Translations under genes and position numbers: made by a program
Notes under the pieces: generated by a model
What the model saw: only the letters and a program-made list of their open reading frames with translations
Databases searched by the model: none
What the model was told of the DNA's origin: nothing
In this document: positions 1 through 11,484 of the stretch, piece after piece
Layout of the letters: each line of letters starts with the position of its first letter
Position numbering within the stretch: position 1 is the stretch's first letter
NCBI RefSeq assembly: GCF_036711975.1
Contig: NC_091967.1
Span: 62,001-126,000, forward strand
Length of the DNA stretch: 64,000 nucleotides
Origin: Onthophagus taurus
Lineage: Eukaryota; Arthropoda; Insecta; Coleoptera; Scarabaeidae
Direction of reading: 5' to 3'

Positions 1-1020
1 CGCGGCGCGGACTTTGGGGGTGAATTTGACCCCGTTGGGCACCTCCAAAATTGATGAAATTTTAGGATGATTTAGAGGATGCCTTTAGCGATTGAAATCA
101 ACCATCCAAACACCGTAAGGTATTACGGTTTCCGAGAAAAAAAATGTGTTATTAGACACTATAGGTACAGATCGCGGCGCGGACTTTGGGGGTGAATTTG
201 ACCCCGTTGGGCACCTCCAAAATTGATGAAATTTTAGGATGATTTAGAGGATGCCTTTAGCGATTGAAATCAACCATCCAAACACCGTAATGTATTACGG
301 TTTCCGAGAAAAAAAAAGTGTTATTAGACACTATAGGTATACAGCGCGGCGCGGCGCGGACTTTGGGGGTGAATTTGACCCCGTTGGGCACCTCCAAAAT
401 TGACGAAATTTTAGGATGATTTAGAGGATGCCTTTAGCGATTGAAATCAACCATCCAAACACCGTAAGGTATTACGGTTTCCGAGAAAAAAAATGTGTTA
501 TTAGACACTATAGGTACAGATCGCGGCGCGGACTTTGGGGGTGAATTTGACCCCGTTGGGCACCTCCAAAATTGATAAAATTTTAGGATGATTTAGAGGA
601 TGCCTTTAGCGATTGAAATCAACCATCCAAACACCGTAAGGTATTACGGTTTCCGAGAAAAAAAATGTGTTATTAGACACTATAGGTACAGATCGCGGCG
701 CGGACTTTGGGGGTGAATTTGACCCCGTTGGGCACCTCCAAAATTGACGAAATTTTAGGATGATTTAGAGGATGCCTTTAGCGATTTAAATCGACCATCC
801 AAACACCGTAAGGTATAACGGTTTCCGAGAAAGAAAATTTGTTATTAGACACTATAGGTACACAGCGCGGCGCGGACTTTGGGGGTGAATTTGACCCCGT
901 TGGGCACCTCCAAAATTGATGAAATTTTAGGATGATTTAGAGGATGCCTTTAGCAATTTAAATCGACCATCCAAACACCGACCACGGCTTCAGAGAAACA
1001 ATTTCGTTATTAAATTGTAC
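1..1020. repeat. Tandem repeat array, ~173-bp unit, forward orientation (left arm)
   Basis: Six units begin at about 1, 173, 350, 522, 694 and 866. Each opens with a GC core (CGCGGCGCGG) followed by an AT-richer body ending near a TTATTAGACACTATAGG motif. Units differ by a few substitutions and by A-run length; the last unit (866-1020) is clearly more diverged after the CATCCAAACACC motif. The array continues off the left edge. The same unit recurs in reverse orientation at 2217-3670, so the two arrays form the arms of a large inverted structure around the gene at 1419-2173. Confidence 0.93.
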
Positions 1021-1418
1021 ACGTATGTAGAGCAGATAGTAGGTGCCTTTAGCGATTTTAATAGATTATGAAAACTGCGAAACTCTTAATATTTCATGGA
1101 AAAAATAAATTTTGTTAAGAAAGGCATTTTGTAGTTTTATGGGCTTTTAGTCGTTACTGGCAAAGGGTAAGAACTCCGCCACGTGCAGTTACAAAAGGCG
1201 CAGGTATTAAGGAAAAAATATGTCCATATTTTTTGCATTATAAGTGCATTCCGGGAAAATAGTTGCCGACTTATTCGGTGTTGTTTTAGAGCGTCATACA
1301 CATTTTTTAGATTTTGCCCGAAAGGTGAGGAGTAAACTTATAATATATAAAGATTCCTCAGCTATTGCAGAGATCAGCTGTTCTAGTTATCTCTTGTTAA
1401 AACCAGTGACCAGTGAAG

Positions 1419-2173
1419 ATGTCGACGAAATTACTGTTTTTGGGCGATAGTAATTTTTGCCGAATGCTACGTACTAGAACTAACTACAAAGTATTTGTTC
1501 TAACAGATGTGAAATTAATTCCTACTAATGGTATATATTTTAGGACGACAACCAAAACAGTCAAGCAACGGAAAATATTTCCTCGACTTAGCAGTAGGCG
1601 GTCAAACAATACTAAAACTTTTGCGGCGCGCAAAGTGTATTCCAAAAACATGTTACCCTTGGTTTTGTGGAGATATTGTTGAACGTCATATCGTTATAAT
1701 GATAAGAACTAAAGATATACTCCATAAAACATCACCATCGCAACTGAAGTCCCAATATTCTCACCTCTTCCGCTTCCTTCTTTCCTTAAATCCTAAAGGA
1801 ATACAAATTTGCACAATTCCTCCCTGCAAAAACTTCGAGTCTGTGAACGTAAGATATTATAACTTCTCTATCATGCTATAAATAAATACTCTCCATGCCT
1901 TTATAGGAAATCAATCATTACATTCGACGGTTTTGTGCTGAAAAGCAAATCAATTGTACCGACATTGAAGCAATTGTTAACAGAACCATGATGGAAGGGT
2001 AACAAAACGTAAAAATGTTTCTTTTCTTATGTATTTAATACAAATTTCTACACAGGGATGGCATTTACTTAAATGAACAAGGGTTGGAAACGGTCTGGAA
2101 CGCGGTAGCAAGTAATTATAATCATATTCTCAATCCATTACACAATTTAATTATAAGTAAAACAGACCATTAA
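1419..2173 (+). CDS. SGNH/GDSL-hydrolase-like protein, 4 exons, inside a foldback-type repeat structure
   Basis: I reconstruct exons 1419-1470, 1544-1848, 1907-1998 and 2056-2173; all introns are GT/AG, phases join, and the product is 188 aa. Features of the SGNH hydrolase fold are visible: a block I-like LFLGDSN (residues 6-12) with the nucleophile-type Ser11, a block II-like VGGQT (35-39), a strand IVIMIRTKDIL where GxND is expected, a strand-like GIQICTIPP, and a C-terminal DGIYLNEQG (151-159) where DxxH is expected. The Asn and His positions are therefore replaced (K and Y), so catalysis is doubtful although the fold is probably kept. Starting at the preceding GTG (1413) is unnecessary. 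The gene sits in the unique spacer between two inverted satellite arrays. It may be cargo of that element or a host gene caught between the arrays; no transposase is visible. The family call is by motif only. Confidence 0.6.
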
Positions 2174-2216
2174 TATAATAAATTTCTTTCTCTATCAAAA
2201 GTTTTTTTTCTATCAA

Positions 2217-3670
2217 AAGTCCGCCCTCCAAATCATCCTAAAATTTCATCAATTTTGGAGGTGCCCAACGGGGTCAAATTCACCTCCAAAGTCCGCGCCG
2301 CGCTGTATACCTATAGTGTCTAATAACACATTTTTTTTCTCGGAAACCGTAATACATTACGGTGTTTGGATGGTTGATTTCAATCGCTAAAGGCATCCTC
2401 TAAATCATCCTAAAATTTCGTCAATTTTGGAGGTGCCCAACGGGGTCAAATTCACCCCCAAAGTCCGCGCCGCGCTGTATACCTATAGTGTCTAATAACA
2501 CATTTTTTTTCTCGGAAACCGTAATACATTACGGTGTTTGGATGGTTGATTTCAATCGCTAAAGGCATCCTCTAAATCATCCTAAAATTTCGTCAATTTT
2601 GGAGGTGCCCAACGGGGTCAAATTCACCCCCAAAGTCCGCGCCGCGCTGTATACCTATAGTGTCTAATAACACATTTTTTTTCTCGGAAACCGTAATACA
2701 TTACGGTGTTTGGATGGTTGATATCAATTGCTAAAGGCATCCTCTAAATCATCCTAAAATTTCGTCAATTTTGGAGGTGCCCAACGGGGTCAAATTCACC
2801 CCCAAAGTCCGCGCCGCGCTGTATACCTATAGTGTCTAATAACACATTTTTTTTCTCGGAAACCGTAATACATTACGGTGTTTGGATGGTTGATTTCAAT
2901 CGCTAAAGGCATCCTCTAAATCATCCTAAAATTTCGTCAATTTTGGAGGTGCCCAACGGGGTCAAATTCACCCCCAAAGTCCGCGCCGCGCTGTATACCT
3001 ATAGTGTCTAATAACACATTTTTTTTCTCGGAAACCGTAATACATTACGGTGTTTGGATGGTTGATATCAATTGCTAAAGGCATCCTCTAAATCATCCTA
3101 AAATTTCGTCAATTTTGGAGGTGCCCAACGGGGTCAAATTCACCCCCAAAGTCCGCGCCGCGCTGTATACCTATAGTGTCTAATAACACTTTTTTTTTCT
3201 CGGAAACCGTAATACATTACGGTGTTTGGATGGTTGATTTCAATCGCTAAAGGCATCCTCTAAATCATCCTAAAATTTCGTCAATTTTGGAGGTGCCCAA
3301 CGGGGTCAAATTCACCCCCAAAGTCCGCGCCGCGCTCTGTACCTATAGTGTCTAATAACACATTTTTTTTCTCGGAAACCGTTATACCTTACGGTGTTTG
3401 GATGGTTGATTTCAATCGCTAAAGGCATCCTCTAAATCATCCTAAAATTTCATCAATTTTGAAGGTGCCCAACGGGGTCAAATTCACCCCTAAAGTCCCA
3501 TCCGCGGTTTATAATACTGATTTTTTTTCTCGAAAACCGTTAGGGCTTACGGTGTTTTGAAAATTGATAAAAATACTTAGAAGTGTGTTCTATTATGTGG
3601 TAGAATTTCGTTTAATTCGAAGGTGCCCATCAGGGCGAAAACATCCCTTTTTCGGGGGTGAGGGTTGAAA
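2217..3670. repeat. Tandem repeat array, ~173-bp unit, reverse orientation (right arm)
   Basis: About eight units of the same repeat as 1-1020, in reverse complement; the GTCCGCGCCGCGCTGTA core recurs at about 2290, 2463, 2636, 2810, 2983, 3156 and 3328. Inner units are nearly identical. From about 3490 outward the sequence decays: the core becomes CCATCCGCGG and the flanks lose identity by about 3670. The decay marks the outer edge of the inverted structure. Confidence 0.92.
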
Positions 3671-4095
3671 AATTTTTTTTTTACCAAATGGGGGTGGTTA
3701 GCTGTTCTTGAGGGTAAGAGTGACCTGTGTGTGAAATTTGGTTACCCAAATCGTATTGGTTACGGAATTATTAATGTTTTAAGTTTATTGCTGGGATTTA
3801 TGGATAACTTCACACCAGTTTTTTTTACACTTCCTGTCAGATTCCATGGAATACAAATAATTTTTTAAGGAAGCAACCGTTTTCAAGGTCACGTAAAACA
3901 CATAAATTTCTCAGATTTTTAGTTAAAAGAAATGCATTAGAAAATCACCACGTGAGTCAGTTTATAAAGAGTAGGTAATTTAAAATGCCTTAATCATTAA
4001 GAATTAAATTTCTTAGTCATTAAAAAAACTTTAAAATTTTATTGAGTTACTCATCGATTAGAATTGTTATTAATGCAAATGTACTAGGTATAATA
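3671..4095. other. Non-coding stretch, nothing recognised
   Basis: AT-rich sequence between the satellite arm and the next transposon. The open frames here are short and have no recognisable domain. I see no RNA gene or clear repeat. Confidence 0.5.
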
Positions 4096-6002
4096 TACAG
4101 GTGTGTCAGCGAGACAGGTCATTAGACATTTCTGTGGTTTTGGCCAAAATAAAAAATTCAGAATTCAAACTTAAGTATTATCAATTACGTTCTCTTCGTC
4201 TAAAATATTTTCAGTTTTCTAGCACTTCTGGTTATACCGAAAGTCGCCACCTACTTTATTTTTTTAAATGGATCACCCTATATATTTTTACATATTTGGA
4301 TTTGTCTGTTTTCAAGGTTTATGAATAACTTTACTTTTTGCAATTTGATTCGGCCGTTCTCGAGTTAATCGAATTTTTCTAGAAAAATCTGCTCCAGCGG
4401 ACATTTGTTCAAAAAATCATAGAACACTCGATTTTTGAGATATCAATTTAGGATTCAGAACATGCTTAAACAACATGATGGAGTATGTTTTGGTGCCAAG
4501 AACGGCTGTCTAGATCGTTTGGTCACTTTACTATGACACGTTAACTTTTCGAAATTTGGAAGCACCATAACTTCATTTTTTTAAATGGCACCCCCCATAT
4601 TTTATTACTTAATCGTCTTCGGCGTCTCATTTTACATCTTTTCTACTCCATTCGTCCTATGCCTAACATTAATAGTTTGAGAAATAATTAGGGTTTTTTG
4701 AAAAATGCTCACATATCATATGGATATTAACCTAGTGTGCCATGGAAAACAAATGTTTAATGACTTATTGATAAACGTCAAAGTCTAATTTAGGTTGTTT
4801 GATGCTTGTGAGTCTAAAACCAGTTAAAATGGATATTAATAACGTAAATAATGTTTATACAAATGAAGAAATCCATAATTTATTTTTTGTGCACGAAAAG
4901 TGCGACAAAGTTCTTAGCAGAACTTGCAGAATGTTTAATGAAAATTATCCGCATTTACCTCCGATGACAAAAGATAAATTTAAAAGAATAGAAGCAAATT
5001 TTTTGCATTTTGGACGAATTAATCACGTGTTAAACTGACCAAAAAATGTAGTAGATAATGCAACGGAAGAGGTGAATGCCTTGGCTTATTTCGAGCCCAG
5101 TCCCAACACCTCAATTCGAGCTGCCAAAGAAGATCTAGGAATCATACTACGAACTTTGTCGCGCTTTTTATGAATAAAAAATAAATTAAGAATTTCTTGA
5201 TTTGTGTAAATATTACTTTCGTTATTGTTATCGATTTTAACTCATTTCAGTACTAATATTAAGGGACATAACAGATAATTATTAGCTCACATGCATCAAG
5301 TGACGTAAACAAGTGAGTCTTTGACAAGAACTCATTGAGAAGGCTTGTTTTTCATGGCACACTAGGCTAAATATTCATATGATATGTGTGCATTTTTCAA
5401 AAAACCCTAATTATCTCCTAAACTATTAATGTTGGGTATGGGACATATGGGATATAAAAGATGTAGAATGAGACGCCAAAGACGACTAAGTAATAAAATG
5501 TGGGGGGTGCCATTTAAAAAAATGATGTTATGGTACTTCCAAATTTTGAAAAGTTAACATGCCATAGTAAAGTGACCAAACGTTCTAGATAACCGTTCTC
5601 GGCACCAAAACATACTCCATTACGTTGTTTAAGCATATTCTGAATCCTAAATTGATATCCCAAAAATCGAGTGTTCTCTGATTTTTTGAACAAATGTCTG
5701 CTGGAGCAGATTTTTCTAGAAAAATTCGAATAACTCAAGAACGGCCGTATCAAATTGCAAAAAGTAAAGTTATTTATAAACCCTGAAAACAGACAAATCC
5801 AAATATGTAAAAATATACAGGGTGTTCCATTTAAAAAAATAAAGTAGGTGGCGACTTCCGGTATAACCGGAAGTGCAAGAAACCTGAAAATATTTTAGTC
5901 GAAGAGATCGTAATTGATAATACTTAAGTCTGAATTCTCAAATTTTTATTTTCGCCAGAACCCCAGAAACGTCTAATGACCGGTCTCGCTGAGACACCTG
6001 TA
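4096..6002. mobile_element. Mariner-like element with ~660-bp inverted repeats, HTH-only (copy 1)
   Basis: The element runs from CAGGTGTGTCAGCGAGAC (4098) to the inverted GTCTCGCTGAGACACCTG (ending 6000), flanked by TA on both sides (4096-4097 and 6001-6002). The left arm (to about 4755) and right arm (from about 5340) are inverted copies of each other with scattered substitutions. The ~590-bp centre carries a small open frame (4802-5038). No DDE domain is present, so it must have been moved by a transposase from elsewhere. A second copy lies at 46850-48706. Confidence 0.85.
4802..5038 (+). CDS. HTH (DUF4817-like) DNA-binding fragment of a mariner-like transposase
   Basis: A 78-aa frame; a second in-frame Met at 4829 starts the more family-like part. 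The pattern [18 protein letters not shown] followed by [11 protein letters not shown] and FKRIEANFLHFGRINHV resembles the DUF4817 helix-turn-helix that precedes the DDE domain in many insect Tc1/mariner-type transposases. The frame stops right after the HTH and no catalytic domain follows. The copy at 47557-47793 keeps the frame with only a few replacements. It is probably a transposase remnant; a free-standing DNA-binding protein is possible but unproven. Confidence 0.5.
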   Translation: MLVSLKPVKMDINNVNNVYTNEEIHNLFFVHEKCDKVLSRTCRMFNENYPHLPPMTKDKFKRIEANFLHFGRINHVLN

Positions 6003-6109
6003 TAGATTAAATAAACATTATGGATGAACAAACTAACTTGTCCGTTTATCATTGCTCGGCTTGAACATTAAATGTTAATACAAAAAAGAAAACACGCTGT
6101 ATAGTCACA

Positions 6110-6305
6110 TACAGGTGTCCCGTATCTTCCGCATCAGAGCATTATACGGCTATAGCAAATCTATTGGACGAAAACAGTTCGTTTAAACAGTTTCCGTGCG
6201 GTTATTATAAATATTTCGAAAAAATGTTATTAGAAAGGTCGCTTCAGAATAATGTATCCTACAACCGTATAATGCTTTGATGCGGAAGATACGGGACATC
6301 CTGTA
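6110..6305. mobile_element. Short MITE with ~40-bp terminal inverted repeats
   Basis: The left end TACAGGTGTCCCGTATCTTC (6110) is matched by the inverted GAAGATACGGGACATCCTGT at the right end (to 6305). The arms extend about 40 bp through CATTATACGG. The interior has no open frame. The TACAGG ends are of the mariner-like type seen in several other repeats of this window. Confidence 0.8.
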
Positions 6306-6545
6306 TAGGGAATGGCGTTCCTAAACTTTAGGGGGTGATTCTTTAGCAAATTTTAAGGGTACCTTCTTATATGAACTACGATCAACTTCGATTCCCCTTG
6401 AGAGCTACGCCCCTCAAAAATGGCGGAAAATTTTGGGAGTACAAATAAGCTAGAAATGCTAAACTTATTCCCCAAATTTCATTTTTCTGGTGTTTATAGT
6501 TCTCGAGAAAGAAAATTAAATCAAAATTTGTTGTATACTTTTAAA
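6306..6545. repeat. Degenerate dispersed repeat related to 46803-48870
   Basis: The text GGTGATTCTTTAGCAAATTTTAAGGGTAC followed by a GAACTACGATCAACTTCG stretch and CCCCTCAAAAATGGCGGAAAATTTT matches, with changes, the sequence on both sides of the HTH-only insertion at 46852-48704. It serves as an uninterrupted relative of that insertion site. No coding capacity is seen. Confidence 0.5.
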
Positions 6546-8855
6546 GACTTTGCAAAAATATTCAAGATTTCCAAAAATTCTTGTACATACCCCATTTAAA
6601 AGTTTTACAATAAAAATATTAACAATAGGACAAAAAAGCAGGTACATTCCAAAATAACAAAAGAAAATAGACTAGTGGAAAGGTTTCCTTACCAAAGTTG
6701 ACCATAAAATTATACACACAAAGGAAAATATGAAGACTTAAAAAAAAAACCTGCACTAAAAATAACTTCTGGTTGATGCTAATTCACATTTCCATCACGA
6801 ATCTCGATTGATAGAGCTTAGGAAGTGAAAAACCTGATTGAACTATCAAGTAACTAAAATACCAAAATAACATCGTGTCGATTTCAACAGAACGCAAAAA
6901 GTTAGGTTACTTTGGCTCTTGTAAGGCACGGTTATAAATCATGTGAAATGGTGAAAATACGAAAAATCTGATACCTTGCAAATTATATAAAGATAAAATT
7001 AATAGAATAAAATTGTGCGGGACTCCGAAACCACCCTAACTATTACCCTAAAGCCAGCTGCCGGTTTTTGGGGTCGTTCAAACTGTACAGTAACCCCCTA
7101 TTTCAACACATGTCATCAGGGCGTATCTTCTTGCAAACAAAAATTACTTCATTTGAGCTTAAAAATATATAATCCAACTTTCGAGAATTATTTATTGTAA
7201 AACACGATTCTTAAAAATTTCAAATAAAGCTTAATTTTTAAGATTCTAGCTCAAAATCAATGGATTGCTTTAAAATCATTTTTTCCGATGTAATTTGAAA
7301 TACAAAGTGCTTCTTAAATCAACTATTTAATGTTTGAACATTTTTTTCATAAAAATTTTATAATTTTTACAACAAAGAAATAAATAGTTATCTATAAAAA
7401 ACGAAAAAGAAGAGCATCTATACGTAAAACAAATGTGGTTTTTAGATCACTTTAATCGCATCAATTAATCTCATAACGTAAAGAAAACTACGTTGTTTTA
7501 ACGATTCAAACGAAATTATTTAAAAAAATTAATCTAAATCAACAAAAAAGCCGGTATTCCTACTTTTCGTATGGAAATTTTCACAGATATTACCACTCAG
7601 AGAAATGTAAAAATGCCGTGGTTAACTACCATGAAACGCGATCGACGGATTATAATTCAAGAATTAATTGATTTACTTACTTAAACCACTAAAATCCTTT
7701 AAAAACTACACACAAACGTAACTTACACAAAGACGTAGTTCTATTCGATGCAACTTTGTGTTGGACTAAAACCGCGCAAGTTCAGTATGAAGATGGCGGA
7801 TGGTGGGGGCGGCTGCAAAATCACTAATCACCATTGGTTCGTTTGATCGGTGACGCTTCGGTAATGCCAACCTTTAAAAATACTTACCAGTTTTGGGTGT
7901 GGTAAATTTTTGTGATAATAATTAATGCTATTGAATAGTTATTTATTTGTTTAAGTAAGTAATATTAGTTTTAAGTTGTTATAATAAATAAAATTGTTAT
8001 TTAGAAAATAATTTAATTTTAACCACGATGTATATTGAGTTGCCTATCTTTCATTCATAATTAATTCTTAGAGATTGGCACTCGGCATAATAAAAACATA
8101 ATTTAAAGAAAAAATAAATTGTTTTACTTTCTATTGTGCGCTATAAATTTCTCATGTTTAAATATAAATAATTTCAAATTGGCATAGGCAACACAAACTG
8201 TATAAATATTTTTGTCTCGACTGCCCCATCTATCAAGGGAAAACTCGAATTTCAACGACAGAATTAAATTCAAATTTAAAAAATAATTCAATGAGATTTT
8301 TTAAAAAGGAAATGTCGTTTAAGATTAAACTCCGTTCGACACCGTTTTTTATCATTAAATAACATTAAACAATTTATTCTATTTATTCTATTCAATCTAT
8401 TTTAATCCATATTAATCTATTTAAATCATATTTTCAATTTAAAAGTAGACGCAGTATCTTCGTACCCGTTATTTACAGTATTTTTTTCAAGCGTTATCCA
8501 TAAGTAACCTTAAAAAGGTATTTCTTTCCAGATTAAAGGTGAGTTATTTTTGACTTAACATTTTGGCAATCGTATCAAAAACCAATTATAAAAGATTAAT
8601 TATGAAAATGTATAAATAAAAATACCTTGCGGAGGTCTCTCAGTTATTTAAGCATATTTATAACGAAATTAAAATCGTGTTTTAAAGCGTTTGCAAAAAT
8701 TTCTTGTTTTCATATTAGTCGATAATTGAAGGTGCAAAGGGAATTGAAAAGACACCAAACAATTTCTTAAATGAAATTTTTTTTTAGTCGATACATTCGT
8801 TTTCGTGGATTATTAAGAAAATAAAAATAAAGTTCAAGGGCAAACGAAAAAACAA
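6546..8855. other. Long AT-rich upstream region of the glutamate transporter
   Basis: No gene recognised. The only GC-richer spot is near 7790-7815 (AAGATGGCGGATGGTGGGGG), which includes an AAGATGGCGG string like a YY1/Pho binding core; its role is unknown. The rest is AT-rich with poly-A/T runs. Confidence 0.4.
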
Positions 8856-8931
8856 GATATAAAAAGAAATTTCAACAACAGCATTTTCTTCAGTATTTTT
8901 TCACTACACAGTGGGTGGTGAAATAATTCCG
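8856..8931 (+). promoter_or_regulatory. Probable TATA/initiator promoter and 5'UTR exon of the glutamate transporter
   Basis: TATAAAAA (8858-8865) lies about 34 bp before an insect-type initiator TCAGTA (8890-8895). The presumed 5'UTR exon ends at a strong donor (CCG|GTGAGT, 8931/8932), and the next exon begins after TTTCCAG at 9218, just before the ATG at 9235. Spacing and splice sites support this, but no transcript is available. Confidence 0.5.
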
Positions 8932-9234
8932 GTGAGTGATTAACATTTCTAAAGATTCCTTTATGTTATCAAAACTAACTTCAAAACTTAAATGGTTTCA
9001 GTTTAAAGTTTTGAACTATTTTCCGCTTTTTATTCTAACGATTTTCTACTATATTAATTTAGTTTTGTTTGCATCGGTTGAGTTATGGAAAATTTTCATT
9101 TTGGTAATAACTTTTCACTTTTCTTTTTAAAATAAAGTCAAAATTATTTAATTGTCATTTTTAACGTCAAATTTGACGCTTCTTTTTGTTCAATTAATGT
9201 TTTCTTGTTTTTTCCAGATTATCTCTTCGTAGAA

Positions 9235-11326
9235 ATGAGTGAACAAGAAGAAAGTCCAATTAAAATTGATATAGAAGAAGAAAACTTGCCATATAACCAA
9301 AAGAATCTACCGGAAAACTTAAAAAAATGGTTTAAAACAAACATACTATTATTATCGACCGTTTTAGCTGTCATTTTTGGAGTTATTTTGGGTAAATATC
9401 TTTAATTAAAAAAATTATCTATTAATAAATTAAAAAAATTTCTTTCAGGTTTTTTATTAAAACGATTAAATTTATCATCCGATTCGATAATTTTAATTCA
9501 ATATCCGGGTGAAATCTTCATGCGATTATTAAAATTAATTATCTTACCGTTAATTATATCCAGTTTAATAGCCGGAAGTGCGAGTTTAAACGCTCGCTTA
9601 AATGGAAAAATCGCTGTAAGGACTTTGTTGTATTTTCTCGTTACTTCCGGTTTTAACGCCGTGCTTGGAGTCCTTTTAGCCGTTTCGATTCATCCCGGCA
9701 ATCCTGGTTTAAAGGATACGCTCGGAAATGAAATTCCGAAAAAGGGACTAAATCGTAAGGGAACTTCGATTTTAGATGCTTTATTAGATTTAGGGAGGTA
9801 AAACCAGATTTTTATTAAAATATTTTTTGAAGGTATAATTATTTTCTTTCAGAAATATAATTACTGAGAATATTTTTCAAGCAACATTCCAACAAGTAAG
9901 ATCATTTTAATTTGTCAATGACATGAGCAAACTGCTTCAACCCTAGAATGCATAGTATAAACTAGGTCTTAATTTTTGCCAATTTTACGTGGCTAAGACG
10001 CATTTTAAAAGTTAAAAAAATACGAGTTTCATAATGACTTGTACAAATGTCGGTATTTTATGAGTTAAGTATTCTAGGGTTAGAAGTTTAAGGGGTTAAA
10101 GACAGTCATTCTATTATAAAAAACACGAAATTTAATTTGTCAGTTTTTAGGCTCATACAACCTATACAAACACAACTCAACTTCGTTATGACCCAAAAAA
10201 TGACTCATTTAACTCAATTCAAATAATAACAAGAACAATCAGTTATAGGTAATAATGTGGAATATTAAAACAAGCTGCAAAGTTACTGTTATACGTTGCA
10301 GATCTGGAACTAATACAATGGGAATCGTGTTTTTCTGTTTAATTTTCGGCACGATTCTTGGTACTTTAGGAGCAAAAAGTAAAATTTTAATACATTTTTT
10401 CACAACGATTTTCGACGTCGTCATGAAAATGGTGAATTTGGTCATGTTTTTTACTCCATTGGGAATTTGTAGCGTTATAGCCGGTAAAATTCTGTCCGTA
10501 CACGATTTAGGGCTGGTTTTAACAAATTTAACATGGTTTATTATAACCGTTGTCGTTGGAGTTTTTTTCTATCAATTAATTGTGATTCAATCTATTTATT
10601 TCCTGGTGATACGAAAAAATCCTTTCAAATTTTATTTGGGATTGTTTCAAGGGATGATCACATCATTTGCAACCGCTTCAACAGCTGCTGCTTTACCCGT
10701 TACCTTTAAATTAATGGAAAACAACTTAAAAATTGATCCGAGAGTTACAAGATTTGTTCTACCAATTGGGTGTAATATAAACATGGATGGAACTGCGTTA
10801 TTTATTGCTATAGCCAGTGTTTTTATTGCCCAAATGAATGGGATTCAATTGAGTGTTGGAGAATTAATTACTGTTTGGTAACAAGAAAATTAATTTAATT
10901 TCAATGTACTCATGATTATGTCTGTAGCTTTACATCAACAGCAGCTTCCTTTTCCTCGGCTTCGGTACCAAGCGCGGCTTTAGTACTTCTTTTAATGGTG
11001 TTATCATCAATTGATACTCCAAATGAGGATGTATCATTACTTTTTGCTGTAGATTGGATTGTGTATGCAAATTCAAGCTCTAAAAATATTGTAGGTAATT
11101 AAAAACATCCTTTTTAGGGATCGATTTAGAACCACCAATAATATGTTAGGGGATTGTTATACAGCTGCAATAGTCGAGCATTTATCGAAAGATGAGTTAA
11201 AATCATCTAAAACTACTTATCAAGTAAATAGGTACTTATATTAATAATTAGGTTATGTTAATGATAATTTTTTAGGATGAGTACGTCGATGAAGCAAGCT
11301 TGAAAATATTAAAAAATGATTTATAG
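9235..11326 (+). CDS. Eaat: Excitatory amino acid (glutamate/aspartate) transporter, SLC1 family, 8 exons
   Basis: Exons: 9235-9391, 9449-9797, 9853-9895, 10151-10248, 10302-10877, 10928-11062, 11118-11223, 11276-11326; 504 aa, all phases join. This family takes up glutamate or aspartate with Na+ and H+ at the plasma membrane, in insects mainly in glia and nerve. Visible marks: the GEIFMRLLKLIILPLIISSL segment of early TM helices, a short extracellular loop with an NTT glycosylation site (exon 4), the HP1 region SFATASTAAALP (about 337-348), the Na+-binding NMDGT motif (376-380), and DRFRTTNN in TM8, whose Arg fits acidic substrates. Two re-entrant loops are unusual: HP1 lacks the SSSS run typical of EAATs, and HP2 reads ASFSSASVPSAAL instead of the usual glycine-rich form. 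It could be a diverged paralog, so the exact paralog is uncertain. Confidence 0.93.
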
Positions 11327-11337
11327 AGAATTATTTG

Positions 11338-11343
11338 AATAAA
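11338..11343 (+). promoter_or_regulatory. Poly(A) signal of the glutamate transporter gene
   Basis: AATAAA twelve bases after the stop codon, with further ATAAATAAATAA just downstream. Confidence 0.5.
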
Positions 11344-11484
11344 ATATAATAAATAAATAATTGTAATAAATTTATTTTTAAATTTCCCCCCATTTCTGAA
11401 AATAACGAAATTCCCTAGGTCAACGTCAAAATCATTCTAAACAAAAAATAAGGTTATGTTTCTATTTGTCATTAAAACAACACA

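Noticed and set aside
1-3670. CRISPR-like direct repeats
   Set aside because: Units are ~173 bp and contiguous with no unique spacers; this is a eukaryotic satellite arrangement.
9205-9234. Transporter start at the upstream frame beginning
   Set aside because: A TTTCCAG acceptor at 9211-9217 lies in this stretch; the Met at 9235 is the first within the spliced exon.
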